This document shows positions 44,796 to 53,692 of a DNA stretch of 64,000 nucleotides, one piece after another (position 1 is the first letter of the stretch; the number at the start of each line of letters is the position of its first letter). The position numbers and the translations under genes were made by a program. The stretch is from G965216905 sp965216905 (GTDB lineage: Bacteria > Actinomycetota > Acidimicrobiia > Spongiisociales > ZC4RG35). The notes below the pieces were generated by a model. The model had not been told where the DNA came from. It ran no database searches and saw nothing but the letters and a program-made list of their open reading frames with translations. The stretch covers positions 2,046,001 through 2,110,000 of the forward strand of contig OZ244213.1 in assembly GCA_965216905.1 (NCBI GenBank). Reading direction: 5' to 3'.

Positions 44796-44811
44796 GCAAC
44801 GACGGCGAAAC
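44796..44811. promoter_or_regulatory. Candidate GlnR box upstream of glnII
   Basis: GCAAC-n6-GAAAC at 44796-44811 fits the actinobacterial GlnR half-site pattern GNNAC-n6-GAAAC. A second GAAAC lies at 44774-44778. The site is about 50 bp before the glnII ATG, in the right place for nitrogen control, but it was found by eye. Confidence 0.4.
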
Positions 44812-44858
44812 GGCCAGGTGTCATGGTGATGCCGACATCCCACCCCAGGAGGATCGAC

Positions 44859-45866
44859 ATGCCATATCGCGCCGAGTACATATGGATCGATGGATCCGAG
44901 CCCACCCAGCGACTCCGGTCCAAGACCAGGATCGTCTCATCCGGCGAGGAACCGCCCATCTGGGGCTTCGACGGCTCGTCCACCAACCAGGCCCCCGGCA
45001 ACCAGTCCGACTGTGTGCTGCAACCCGCCAAGATCGTTCCTGACCCCATCCGTGGCGGTGACGACGTCCTCGTGCTGTGTGAGGTTCTCACGGTGGAGAT
45101 GGAGGCTCACCCCTCCAACACCCGGGCGCGTTGCGTCGAAATCGCGGACCGATACGCCGATCACGACGCGTGGTTCGGGATCGAGCAGGAGTACACGTTC
45201 TTCAAGGAAGGTCGACCGTTCGGTTTCCCGGTCGGCGGATACCCAGCTCCGCAGGGCGGGTACTACTGCGGTGTGGGTTTCGACGAGATCTTCGGCCGCG
45301 ACGTGGTCGAAGACCACACGAAGGCGTGCATCGAGGCCGGCCTCAGTATCTCCGGAACGAACGCCGAGGTCATGATCGGACAGTGGGAGTTCCAGATCGG
45401 CCCGCTCGGACCGGTCGAGGTCGCCGACGAGGTATGGCTGGCTCGCTGGCTGCTCTATCGGGTCGCCGAGGATCATGGGGTCAGCGCTCACCTCGATCCA
45501 AAGCCGGTGAAGGGCGACTGGAACGGGGCCGGTGCGCACACCAACTTCTCCACCAAGGAGATGCGCGAAGACTACGACGCGGTCGTCGCCGCCGCCGAAG
45601 CCTTGGGCAAGCGGCACGATCTCCACATCGAGAACTATGGCGCCGAGATCGAGCATCGGCTGACCGGGCTGCACGAGACGGCGCCGTGGACCCACTATTC
45701 CTATGGCGTCTCCGACCGGGGCGCGTCGGTCCGGATTCCCTGGCAGGTCGCCCGCGACGGCAAGGGCTACATCGAGGACCGCCGGCCGAACGCCAACATG
45801 GACCCCTATGTGGTGGCCGGTCTGATCACCGAGACCGTCTGCGGGAGCGCCGACGGAGATCTCTGA
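44859..45866 (+). CDS. glnII: Type II glutamine synthetase (eukaryote-like)
   Basis: 335 residues from the ATG at 44859 (MPYRAEYIWIDGSEP), with a perfect AGGAGG at 44847-44852. GSII hallmarks: WGFDGSSTNQAPGNQSDC, FGIEQEYTFF (ATP/metal Glu), GTNAEVMIGQWEFQIGP, KGDWNGAGAHTNFSTKEM and the Arg/Asp pair in ENYGAEIEHRLTGLHET. It joins ammonium to glutamate. The size, about 340 residues, distinguishes it from the 470-residue GSI. GSII lacks the adenylylation site of GSI, so control is probably transcriptional; see the GlnR-like site. Confidence 0.96.
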   Translation: MPYRAEYIWIDGSEPTQRLRSKTRIVSSGEEPPIWGFDGSSTNQAPGNQSDCVLQPAKIVPDPIRGGDDVLVLCEVLTVEMEAHPSNTRARCVEIADRYADHDAWFGIEQEYTFFKEGRPFGFPVGGYPAPQGGYYCGVGFDEIFGRDVVEDHTKACIEAGLSISGTNAEVMIGQWEFQIGPLGPVEVADEVWLARWLLYRVAEDHGVSAHLDPKPVKGDWNGAGAHTNFSTKEMREDYDAVVAAAEALGKRHDLHIENYGAEIEHRLTGLHETAPWTHYSYGVSDRGASVRIPWQVARDGKGYIEDRRPNANMDPYVVAGLITETVCGSADGDL

Positions 45867-45955
45867 CCGGTCCCGAGCTGGCGGCCATGGGTCGCTGTGT
45901 GTCGAATTGGGTGGCGCGTACGCCGCCGACGGAGATCTCTGACCGGTCCCGAGCT
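45848..45955 (+). repeat. 32-bp exact direct repeat across the glnII stop codon
   Basis: Positions 45848-45879 and 45924-45955 are identical (CGCCGACGGAGATCTCTGAC onward to GAGCT), 76 bp apart. The first copy spans the last six codons and the stop of glnII; the second is in the intergenic region. Confidence 0.95.
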
Positions 45956-45961
45956 CGCGGT

Positions 45962-45994
45962 GGCGGGGTGGGTGTCACCTGGGTCCCACCCGCC
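45962..45994. terminator. Bidirectional terminator between glnII and yceH
   Basis: GGCGGGG-TGGG pairs with CCCA-CCCGCC (one bulged G) around an 11-base loop, located between two convergent genes. There is no T-run. Confidence 0.5.
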
Positions 45995-46001
45995 GCCGCG
46001 T

Positions 46002-46610
46002 TCAGGGCTCGAGGCCGAGCTCCCGTTCGAGGCGAGCAACGCGTTGCTCCAGGGACGCCAGTCGTTCCTCGTGCTCGATCGAATCCGGTGCCGCAGCCAC
46101 CGCATGCGGGACAGGTTCGTCGGTAGCGAGCAGGGTGCGGTAGCGATGCTCCTTGCGTCCCGGCTCGCGTTCGAGCCGCTGGATGAGGGGCACGTCGCGC
46201 ACGATCAAGTCGGTCAGCACCGCCTCGACGGCGGCGACATCCTCGAACGTCACGTAGCGATCGGTCCGGCCCCGAAGCTCGCCGGGGGTCTGGGGACCGC
46301 GGAGCAGGAGCACTGCGAGCAGGGCGGTCTGCTCGGCGTCGACCTCGAGGATGTCCTCGGTCTTGTGGACATACTTGAGTGTGCGTGCGCCCGGGCTTCG
46401 CGTGAAGCGCGACAGGCCCCGCTCGTTCAGGTCGCCGAGCGCGGCCTCCACACGTTCCTCGTCGAGGGTCATGACGGGGTCGCGGTTGGTCTTCTGGTTG
46501 CAGGCGGCGATGAGCGCGTTGACGGTCATCGGGTAGTAGTCCGGGGTGGTCATCTGTTTCTCGATGAGGCATCCCAAGACCCGAGCCTGATCCGGTGTCA
46601 GCGGTTCCAC
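46002..46610 (-). CDS. YceH/DUF480 (UPF0502) family protein
   Basis: 202 residues from a GTG at 46608-46610. Two winged-helix domains: LTPDQARVLGCLIEKQMTTP with DYYPMTVNALIAACNQKTNR is the family signature, followed by AEQTALLAVLLLRGPQTPGE and a C-terminal coiled coil (EERLASLEQRVARLERELGL). The family has no settled function. It begins 31 bp downstream of the helicase stop and is probably co-transcribed with it. Confidence 0.93.
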   Translation of the reverse strand: MEPLTPDQARVLGCLIEKQMTTPDYYPMTVNALIAACNQKTNRDPVMTLDEERVEAALGDLNERGLSRFTRSPGARTLKYVHKTEDILEVDAEQTALLAVLLLRGPQTPGELRGRTDRYVTFEDVAAVEAVLTDLIVRDVPLIQRLEREPGRKEHRYRTLLATDEPVPHAVAAAPDSIEHEERLASLEQRVARLERELGLEP

Positions 46611-46641
46611 GAGGTCGGATCGTAGGGCGGACGAATCCGCC

Positions 46642-48921
46642 TCACACGTCGGCCAGGATGGACTCGAGCAGTCGGGCCGCGCCGTCCTTGTCGAGCGGGT
46701 CGTTCAGGTTTCCGCATTTGGGACTCTGAACGCAGCTCGGACAACCGTCCCGGCAGTCGCAGCCAACGATCGCCTCCCAGGTGGCGCGTAGGTGATCGAC
46801 CCCGGCCCGGTAGGCGATCGGTGAGACTCCGGCGCCCCCCGGATATGCCTCGTAGATGTAGATCGTCGCCTGGCCCGTCGAAGCGTGCCAGGCGGTCGAC
46901 AGCCCTCCGATGTCCCACCGATCGCAGATCGCCATCAGCGGCATCATCCCGATTCCGGCGTGCTCGGCCGCGTGCAGTGCTCCCGGGAGGGCTCGGTGGT
47001 CGACGGTGGAGTCGTCGATGAGATCCGAGGGGAGCGTGAACCAGATGCCCTCGGTCTCGAATGTCGTGGTGGGCAGATCGAGTTCGATCGTGTCGAGAAC
47101 CTCTCGGGAGCCGAGCCGGCGCCGCTGGTAGCCGACCACGGTCGTTTCGACCCGTACCCGGCCGTGATGATGTCCGGCGCGACCGATGAACCCGCCCTCG
47201 ATGAGATCGACGACGGTCAGTTGTTTGTCGACCTTGGGCTGGGTGTAGTAGTCGATCGTCGCCGGCTCGACCCGCACTTCCCGCCTGCCGATGTCGAGTT
47301 CTGTCACGAGGTAGGTCTCCCCCTGATGAAGGTAGATGGCACCCGGGTGCCCGTCCCGGAAGGCACGAGCCTCGTCCAGGGTTCCGACCGCGCCATCTGG
47401 TCCGACGATCGGATAGGTCGGGCCTCCGCTGGACCGGATGTCGACCATCGGCGCCGGCCGGTTCCGGCGCGACCAGTACAACCCTCCCTCCTTCAGCCGC
47501 AGGTGACCCTGCTGGACCAGCCGGTTGGCGGCCTCCTCGATCGTCTCGCCGAGCAGGGCGCGGTCCTCCAGTCGAAGCGGCAGTTCGTAGGCGGCGCAGG
47601 CCGCGTGTGCTTCCGCTACCAGCGGGTTCGCCGGGTTGATCACGGCCGCTTCGGGCGGGCGGGAGAACAGCTCGTCGGGATGAGATACGAAGTACTGATC
47701 GAGGGCGTCCTCTCCGGCCACGAGGGTGACGAGCGAGGCCTCCCGTCGACGTCCGGCCCGTCCGGCTTGTTGTCGGAAGGAACTGATCGTGCCGGGGAAA
47801 GTGGTGATGACGGCTGCGTCGAGGCTCCCGACGTCGATGCCGAGCTCCAAGGCGTTGGTGGCGACCACACCGCCCAACTCGCCGCTGAAGAGGCGCGACT
47901 CGATCCGACGACGTTGCTCGGGCAGGTACCCCGCTCGGTAGGGGGCGACGCGATCTGCTCCCAGGCGGTCGGACGCCCATCGGTACATCAATTCGGTGGC
48001 CCGGCGGCTCCGGGTGAACGCGATGGTGTTCAGATCGGCGGCGACGAGATCGGTCAACCGTTCGGTCGCATCGGTGAGCGATGACCGTCGCCGATGCTGG
48101 AACTCGTCGACGACCGGGGGGTTCCACACCGCCAACCACTGTTCGCCTCGCGGTGAGCCATCGTCGTGAACCACGGACACCGGTGCGCCACACAGTGAAG
48201 ATGCCAGCTGTTCAGGGTTCCCGATCGTCGCCGAGCCGAAGACGAAGGTGGGGTCGGCTCCGTAGTGGGATGCGAGCCGTCGCAATCGGCGGAGGATCAT
48301 TGCCACGTGCGTACCGAAGATGCCGCGCAGTGTGTGCATTTCGTCGACGACCACCATCTCGAGCCGGTGGAGGAAGTCGGCCCATTGGCCGTGGCTGGGG
48401 AGGATGCCGACATGCAGCATGTCCGGATTGGTCAGCACGACGTTCGCCGTGCGGCGGATGCGGGCTCGATCGGGTGTCGGCGTGTCGCCGTCGTAGGTGG
48501 CGGCCTTGACGTCGGGGATCCCCAGGTCCGTGAAGCTCCGGAGTTGGTCTCGGGCGAGCGCTTTGGTCGGGTACAGCAGCAGCGCGCCGGCCTTGTCGCC
48601 GGCGAGGCACCGCTCCACGATCGGTGCCTGATAGCACAGTGTCTTGCCGGCCGATGTTCCGGCCACGACCACGGTGTTCCGGCCTTCGCGCACGGAGCGG
48701 ATGCCGGCGACCTGGTGCCGATACAGCGACTCGATGCCGCGTTCGCGCAACCGGGCGGCCAACAACGGATGGAGGGGAGGCTCGAGTGCCGCATACCGGG
48801 GATCGCGAGCGGGGGTGTGTTCGACGTGCATGAGCCCGGCATCGCCCGAGGCGCCGTCCTGATGGTGTTCCCAGGCGGACAGGACCCTCGCGATCAACTC
48901 CTCGGTGGAGTCGCTCGGCAT
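46642..48921 (-). CDS. MrfA/Hrq1-type superfamily 2 helicase with zinc-binding C-terminus
   Basis: 759 residues from the ATG at 48919-48921 (MPSDSTEELIARVLSAWEHH). Helicase motifs in order: YRHQVAGIRSVREGRN (Q-like), AGTSAGKT (I), YPTKALARDQ (Ia), NPDMLH, VVVDEMHTL (II, DEMH), FGSATIGNP (III), then FTRSRRATELMY (IV), TNALELGIDVGSLDAAV (V) and QQAGRAGRR (VI). The C-terminal domain (DUF1998) ends with a cysteine cluster CDCRDGCPSCVQSPKCG. Relatives (B. subtilis MrfA/YprA, yeast Hrq1) unwind DNA 3'-5' and repair mitomycin-type lesions with an exonuclease partner, which is not visible here. It lies 19 bp downstream of the toxin/immunity pair. Confidence 0.93.
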   Translation of the reverse strand: MPSDSTEELIARVLSAWEHHQDGASGDAGLMHVEHTPARDPRYAALEPPLHPLLAARLRERGIESLYRHQVAGIRSVREGRNTVVVAGTSAGKTLCYQAPIVERCLAGDKAGALLLYPTKALARDQLRSFTDLGIPDVKAATYDGDTPTPDRARIRRTANVVLTNPDMLHVGILPSHGQWADFLHRLEMVVVDEMHTLRGIFGTHVAMILRRLRRLASHYGADPTFVFGSATIGNPEQLASSLCGAPVSVVHDDGSPRGEQWLAVWNPPVVDEFQHRRRSSLTDATERLTDLVAADLNTIAFTRSRRATELMYRWASDRLGADRVAPYRAGYLPEQRRRIESRLFSGELGGVVATNALELGIDVGSLDAAVITTFPGTISSFRQQAGRAGRRREASLVTLVAGEDALDQYFVSHPDELFSRPPEAAVINPANPLVAEAHAACAAYELPLRLEDRALLGETIEEAANRLVQQGHLRLKEGGLYWSRRNRPAPMVDIRSSGGPTYPIVGPDGAVGTLDEARAFRDGHPGAIYLHQGETYLVTELDIGRREVRVEPATIDYYTQPKVDKQLTVVDLIEGGFIGRAGHHHGRVRVETTVVGYQRRRLGSREVLDTIELDLPTTTFETEGIWFTLPSDLIDDSTVDHRALPGALHAAEHAGIGMMPLMAICDRWDIGGLSTAWHASTGQATIYIYEAYPGGAGVSPIAYRAGVDHLRATWEAIVGCDCRDGCPSCVQSPKCGNLNDPLDKDGAARLLESILADV

Positions 48922-48940
48922 CGACTCGGGCCTCCCGGTG

Positions 48941-49852
48941 TCAGGTCGGCGGGCGGAGGGTCTCGGCGTCGAGGTCGCACAGCCCCGACGAGGAGGGGTT
49001 GATCTGAATCCCGCAGCCCGGCGCCAACCCATCGATGGCGTCCCGACCGCTCATGGATGGCCCTGCCCGGTCGTGCCGGACATGGTCGGGGTGCGAGAAC
49101 ACGAACAACCGGTTGGCGAGGAGCGGCCCGGGGAGGATCGTGCTCCGCTCCAGGACGTCGACCACGTCGGCGTGCGTTGCCCACCCGGTCGCCGCCCGCT
49201 GGCATACGTCGTCCAGCGGGTCGGTGGGCTCGGGAAAACCCTTCGCCGCCGGTGTGGGGCGGTATCGGTCGTTGAACACGAATCCACCCTCGACGATCGA
49301 GCCCTGCTCATCGACGGGGTATGCCCCGATGATGCCCTCCGGTGGCACGGCGCCCGCCGGGTCGAAACCCGGGTCGATGGCATACAGATGCGCTCCGGGC
49401 ATCGCGGTGGCCTGCTTCCGCATCTCCTCGGTGATGTGTGGTGGTCGTCTTCGTGCCGATCGCAGCAGCCGTCGTGCGGCGCTCGCTTGCGCGTCATAGG
49501 TCGTCACCGACTCGGGATCGGTGGGTGCCAATGTGGGAACGACCTGTTCCGGCAGAAAACCGTCCAGCACGTACACCCGGAGGCCGTCGCCCATGTCGCG
49601 CGCCATCCCGCTCGGCCAGCGGTCGGGTCGCGCGCCCTCGACGGCCACCAGCCATCCGAGCTCCTCCAATCGGCGGCGCACCTGTGTCAGCGCTCCAAAG
49701 GCGTCGGAACCGGAGCCGGTGATCGCCCCGCCGGGCGCGTCGACCTCGATGTCGTATGAATCGCCACCATCGTCGGTCCGGCCGTGCCGGGCCGTGGTCT
49801 CCAGATGAGTACGGTCCTCGATTCGAACCAGGGTGATGGGGATCTGGGTCAT
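48941..49852 (-). CDS. Two-domain immunity/type VII-secretion-associated protein of the toxin pair
   Basis: 303 residues from the ATG at 49850-49852, which overlaps the toxin stop (ATGA). The first 95 residues (LTQVRRRLEELGWLVAVEGA then RPDRWPSGMARDMGDGLRVY) resemble small proteins encoded next to bacterial polymorphic toxins. The second part (about 130-290: HLYAIDPGFDPAGAVPPEGI, FNDRYRPTPAAKGFPEPTDP and LDDVCQRAATGWATH) resembles proteins annotated as type VII secretion system-associated. The order, toxin then this gene with a 4-bp overlap, is the usual toxin/immunity arrangement. No signal peptide, so it should stay in the cytoplasm. Immunity function is inference. Confidence 0.75.
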   Translation of the reverse strand: MTQIPITLVRIEDRTHLETTARHGRTDDGGDSYDIEVDAPGGAITGSGSDAFGALTQVRRRLEELGWLVAVEGARPDRWPSGMARDMGDGLRVYVLDGFLPEQVVPTLAPTDPESVTTYDAQASAARRLLRSARRRPPHITEEMRKQATAMPGAHLYAIDPGFDPAGAVPPEGIIGAYPVDEQGSIVEGGFVFNDRYRPTPAAKGFPEPTDPLDDVCQRAATGWATHADVVDVLERSTILPGPLLANRLFVFSHPDHVRHDRAGPSMSGRDAIDGLAPGCGIQINPSSSGLCDLDAETLRPPT

Positions 49853-51282
49853 GGTGAGTATCTCGGGTTGGGGATGAGGGGACCGAGCGACCCGTCTTCC
49901 AAGACCTCCTGGGCTCCCCGGATTCTCTCGGATCGGATCCCGCCCGGGAATGCCACTTCGGCCTCCGTCGCGAAGCGGTGGGGCCCCAGGGTGTCGTTGA
50001 CGTCGATACCGCCGGGCGCGTCGATTTGGTAACGATAGCGAGACCCCCAATCGGCGTACAGGTCCTGGCGTCGACTGGTTCCCACGAACGCCGAGCGGGT
50101 GTTGTTCTCGACGTAGTCGGCCAGGTCGAGGTGATCCTGGTTCCAGGGGCGGAAGCCGGAGTCGAAGACCTCCTGGGGTGGCCGGTTGTCGGCTCGCCAC
50201 AGCGGGTCGCGGTCGACCCGCCAGGACGGTTCGGGTCGAATCAGGTCGATGTCGACCGGGTCGGTGGCGACGTCGTCGACCAACCGGCGGATGTCGGTGA
50301 GGTCGGAGAGGCGGTCGCCGGTGAAGGCGCCGTCCCCGAGGTCATCGATACGGTTGGTGGTGCGGGCGAGATCGGTGAGCGTGTCGGCCGTGTCGGCCCC
50401 GCGGCGGGTGGCGGTGGCGGCGGTTCCACCTCCGGCGGTGGCCAGGGCGATGGCGAGGTCGGGGACGAGCTGACCGAGGGCGCGGGCGGGATTGTCGAGC
50501 CACATGTCCCAGTTGGTGGCCGCTTTGGCGAACTCGACGGGGTGGGTGATGCCGTACACGATCCCCTGGCCGAGGGCGGTGACGTCCTCTGCCCACCCGT
50601 CGGGGTCGATGAGCATTCGGACGGGGGAGATGTCCCAGGCGAACTCGACCATTCCGGCCGTGGAGTCCCAGATCCCGGCGCCGAATTGGGTGGCGTGGTG
50701 CCACGCCTTGGACCAGAACCCGGGTTCGTCGGGAGCGACCTGACCGGCGGCTTGGAGGGTGCGGGCGGCTCGGTGGGCGGCGTCGTCGACCGACGCTCGT
50801 GCCCGCTCGGCCAGTCGTTGCGCCTCGGCGCGTTCCCACGACCCGGGATCGGTCGACGACGGTCGGGACGGAATGGTGACGGAGGCCGGATCCTCCGCGG
50901 CTTCGGCCCGGGTCTGCGCCAGCCGATAACGCGTCCAGTCGGCCTCCCACCGGCCGGTCTGCAGGTCGCCTTGCCGCCACAGCTCGATGGCTCGCACGGC
51001 GTCGTGGCGGGCGGCTCCGAGCACTTCTCGATAGTTCGCCACCGCCGACGCCGCTTCCCCGAATGCGCCTGCCGCGGCACCGAGCTTGGCAGGCACCTCG
51101 CCGACCGCTCCCCGAAAGCCGTCGGCCGCCTCGCCCACCCAGTCTCCGGTCTCCAGCCCTCCCAGCCGCTCCACCGCCCCCGACGCCACTCTCGCACAGC
51201 CCTGTAGCCCGGCCTCCAACCGCTCCAGAGCGGCCGGCGAACCCGGAACCACCACCTCGACCGTCGCATGACGAAGCTCCAT
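49849..51282 (-). CDS. Polymorphic toxin: type VII-like leader plus ADP-ribosyltransferase-like C-terminus
   Basis: 477 residues from the ATG at 51280-51282; a GTG at 51294 is a possible alternative. The N-terminal about 110 residues are helical with a WxG-type turn (ETGDWVGEAADGFRGAVGEV), as in T7SS leader domains. A middle hydrophobic/linker region (about 190-320) follows. The last about 125 residues fit an R-S-E ADP-ribosyltransferase: LWRADNRPPQEVFDSGF with Arg363, FVGTSRR around 399-405 in the STS position, and EAE at 440-442 before FPGGI, in the ExE position. Residues 363, 402-403 and 440/442 would bind NAD and transfer ADP-ribose. The target cannot be inferred. No T7SS machinery genes are in the window. 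Confidence 0.8.
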   Translation of the reverse strand: MELRHATVEVVVPGSPAALERLEAGLQGCARVASGAVERLGGLETGDWVGEAADGFRGAVGEVPAKLGAAAGAFGEAASAVANYREVLGAARHDAVRAIELWRQGDLQTGRWEADWTRYRLAQTRAEAAEDPASVTIPSRPSSTDPGSWERAEAQRLAERARASVDDAAHRAARTLQAAGQVAPDEPGFWSKAWHHATQFGAGIWDSTAGMVEFAWDISPVRMLIDPDGWAEDVTALGQGIVYGITHPVEFAKAATNWDMWLDNPARALGQLVPDLAIALATAGGGTAATATRRGADTADTLTDLARTTNRIDDLGDGAFTGDRLSDLTDIRRLVDDVATDPVDIDLIRPEPSWRVDRDPLWRADNRPPQEVFDSGFRPWNQDHLDLADYVENNTRSAFVGTSRRQDLYADWGSRYRYQIDAPGGIDVNDTLGPHRFATEAEVAFPGGIRSERIRGAQEVLEDGSLGPLIPNPRYSP

Positions 51283-51295
51283 GACGACGCACACG

Positions 51296-51311
51296 ATAGT
51301 AGATCGTTATA
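51296..51311 (-). promoter_or_regulatory. AT-rich promoter region of the toxin operon
   Basis: On the minus strand, TATAAC (51311-51306) and TACTAT (51301-51296) are both -10-like, with TTGACG further upstream (51320-51315). The spacing of TTGACG to TACTAT is only 13 bp, so which hexamers are used is unclear. The island is much more AT-rich than its surroundings. The remaining stretch 51312-51544 up to ftsH holds no gene that can be supported. Confidence 0.35.
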
Positions 51312-51544
51312 AATCGTCAACAGCGCTTGACATCGGTATCGTTCGAGCGTTCAAGGTGGGGGAGTCCCTCGTCGAACGGGCCGCTCTCGCTCGTGTTCGG
51401 GGCGAGCGCCGGATCGTCGACGCGGTCGTCGCCGCCCGCTCCAAGGGCGTTGCCTGGCTGCGCAATGGTGAACTCCTGGGGACGGCGGCCCAGGCTGCGC
51501 AACCGCGCTCCGGAGCCGTCATGGCGCAGGAAGCGCCGTTGTCG

Positions 51545-53596
51545 TCAGGTACGCCTGTCGTCGGTGGTGACCATGTCGATGTCGGTGGGGACGGTATCCG
51601 GCGTCGGGTCGGATGGCGCCGCCGGTTGGCTCGAGCCCGCCCGCTCGATGCCGGCGATGCGGTAGGCGTCGGCCTCCTCGAGCGTTTCGCTCTGCAGAAG
51701 GGCCTCGGTGAGGGCATCGAGCCGGTGGCGTTGCTGTTTGAGCTGGTCGACCGCCAGGTCGTAGCACTCGTCGATGATCCGCCGCACCTCCGTGTCGACG
51801 AGTTCCATCGTGCTCTCTGCCACCTGCGGACGGCCGAATGCGTCGACCGACCGGTCGTCGAAGACGGTGACCGGGCCGATGTTCTCCGACATGCCCCATC
51901 GGCCGACCATGTTTCTTGCCAAGGTGGTCGCCTGGACCATGTCGTTCTCGGCGCCGGTGGAGACCGTGCCGAATACGACCTCTTCGGCCGCTCTCCCGCC
52001 GAGCATGCCGATGATCTTTCCGCGGAGGTACTCGACGCCATAGGAGTATTTGTCAGCGTCGGGCGACTGCAGCGTCACGCCCAGCGCTCGCCCCCGAGGG
52101 ATGATCGAGATCTTGCGAACCGGGTCGGCGCCTTCCTGGAGCATTCCCAGGAGGGCATGTCCCGACTCGTGGTAGGCGGTGCGCTCCTTCTCCTCCTCGC
52201 TCATCATGATGCGTCGCTCGGTCCCGAGGATGATCTTCTCCAACGCATCGGTGAAGTCGTTGACCATCACCTTGGTGTGGTTCCGGCGGGCGGCCATCAA
52301 TGCGGCCTCGTTCACGAGGTTGGCGAGGTCGGCACCCACCATCCCCGGTGTCGTCGAAGCGATGGCACCGAGATCCACCTGGTCGTCGAGCGGGACGTCG
52401 CGGGTGTGGACTTCGAGGATTTGGCGGCGCCCCTGCTGGTCGGGCGGGCTCACGGGGACCTGGCGGTCGAACCGCCCCGGACGGAGCAAGGCCTGATCGA
52501 GGATCTCGGGGCGGTTGGTGGCGGCGATGACGATGACACCCTCCGAGCCGGTGAAGCCGTCCATCTCGGTGAGGATCTGGTTGAGGGTCTGTTCCCGCTC
52601 GTCGTGACCGCCGAGGCTGACACCCCCTCCGCGTGCTCGTCCGATTGCGTCCAACTCGTCGATGAAGATGATGGCGGGGGCGACCTCCTTGGCCTGCTTG
52701 AACAGGTCGCGGACCCGGCTGGCGCCGACGCCGACCACCATCTCGACGAACTCGGACGCCGACATCGAGAAGAACGGCACATCGGCCTCGCCGGCAACCG
52801 CTCGGGCGAGCAGGGTCTTCCCGGTCCCGGGCTGTCCGGAGAGCAGGACGCCCTTGGGGATGCGGCCGCCGAGGCGGGTGTACTTCTCCGGTGACTTGAG
52901 GAAGTCCACGATCTCGACGAGTTCCTCCTCGGCGTCCTCGATGCCCGCAACGTCGTCGAAGGTGGTCCGGTGGGTGGTGACCTCGTAGCGGCGGGCCCGG
53001 CTACGGCCCAGGCCTCCGATCCCCCCCATCGCCGAGCCGGCTCGCCGATACACGGCGAAGATGATGTAGGCGAAGAGAAGCCACGGCCCGAAGTTGAACA
53101 AGAGGAGCTGCCAGGTTGGGAGGGGTGCGTCCGGGTCTTCGGCGTTGACTTCGACGCCCAGGGAGATGAGGCGGCTCAGCAGGTCGTCGTCCGCGAACGA
53201 CGGTCGTTCCGTCTCGACCCGATCCCCCGAGATCTCCTCGTTGTTGGGATCGGTGATCGCCGTGTTGAGCCGAGCAGTGATCGTCTGGTCGGTGGAGGTA
53301 ACCGACTCGACGTTCTCGGACTCGAGTTCGGCGAGGAACTCGGTGTAACTGATCCGAATCGGATCCTCTGGACTGAACAGCGCGTCGGTCACCAACACGT
53401 TGATCACCAGCATCGCCAGCAGCAGCATCCACACCCAACGCGAACCCGGACGGTTCTGGAACAGATTCGGGCCGCTCTTCGACTCGTCCCGCCGGTCGTC
53501 CGGCATGCCCTCGACCCGCCAACCCGGGGGCGACTTCTCATCGTCCTTCCGCGGGGAGCCGCGCTGGGGCGTTCGGGGGTTGGGCCGGGAGGTCAT
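51545..53596 (-). CDS. ftsH: ATP-dependent zinc metalloprotease FtsH
   Basis: 683 residues from the ATG at 53594-53596. A 50-residue polar N-tail (unusually long and Pro/Asp/Arg-rich), TM1 (WVWMLLLAMLVINVLVTDAL), an extracytoplasmic domain, TM2 (LLFNFGPWLLFAYIIFAVYR), then an AAA+ domain with Walker A GQPGTGKT at 254-261, Walker B IIFIDELDAIG and SRH ATNRPEILDQALLRPGRFDR, and the protease domain with HESGH at 476-480 and the third zinc ligand in the TGAENDM-type segment. It degrades membrane and regulatory proteins. Acidic/polar C-terminal tail. Divergent from polX by 96 bp. Confidence 0.97.
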   Translation of the reverse strand: MTSRPNPRTPQRGSPRKDDEKSPPGWRVEGMPDDRRDESKSGPNLFQNRPGSRWVWMLLLAMLVINVLVTDALFSPEDPIRISYTEFLAELESENVESVTSTDQTITARLNTAITDPNNEEISGDRVETERPSFADDDLLSRLISLGVEVNAEDPDAPLPTWQLLLFNFGPWLLFAYIIFAVYRRAGSAMGGIGGLGRSRARRYEVTTHRTTFDDVAGIEDAEEELVEIVDFLKSPEKYTRLGGRIPKGVLLSGQPGTGKTLLARAVAGEADVPFFSMSASEFVEMVVGVGASRVRDLFKQAKEVAPAIIFIDELDAIGRARGGGVSLGGHDEREQTLNQILTEMDGFTGSEGVIVIAATNRPEILDQALLRPGRFDRQVPVSPPDQQGRRQILEVHTRDVPLDDQVDLGAIASTTPGMVGADLANLVNEAALMAARRNHTKVMVNDFTDALEKIILGTERRIMMSEEEKERTAYHESGHALLGMLQEGADPVRKISIIPRGRALGVTLQSPDADKYSYGVEYLRGKIIGMLGGRAAEEVVFGTVSTGAENDMVQATTLARNMVGRWGMSENIGPVTVFDDRSVDAFGRPQVAESTMELVDTEVRRIIDECYDLAVDQLKQQRHRLDALTEALLQSETLEEADAYRIAGIERAGSSQPAAPSDPTPDTVPTDIDMVTTDDRRT

Positions 53597-53692
53597 TCGG
53601 CTCCCAATGCTACCGACGGGCCGTCCCAACCGGCCCGCCGCGATCGGGAGCGGTGGCCGGGGCGGATACCCGCCCCGGTACCGTGCATCCGC

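Noticed and set aside
45848..45955. Insertion-sequence target duplication
   Set aside because: Only 44 bases separate the copies, there are no terminal inverted repeats or transposase remains, and 32 bp is too long for a typical target duplication.
51312..51544. Small gene between the toxin operon and ftsH
   Set aside because: Several frames are open but none has a start with RBS, and none of the translations shows family character or a plausible composition; the toxin promoter explains the AT-rich part.
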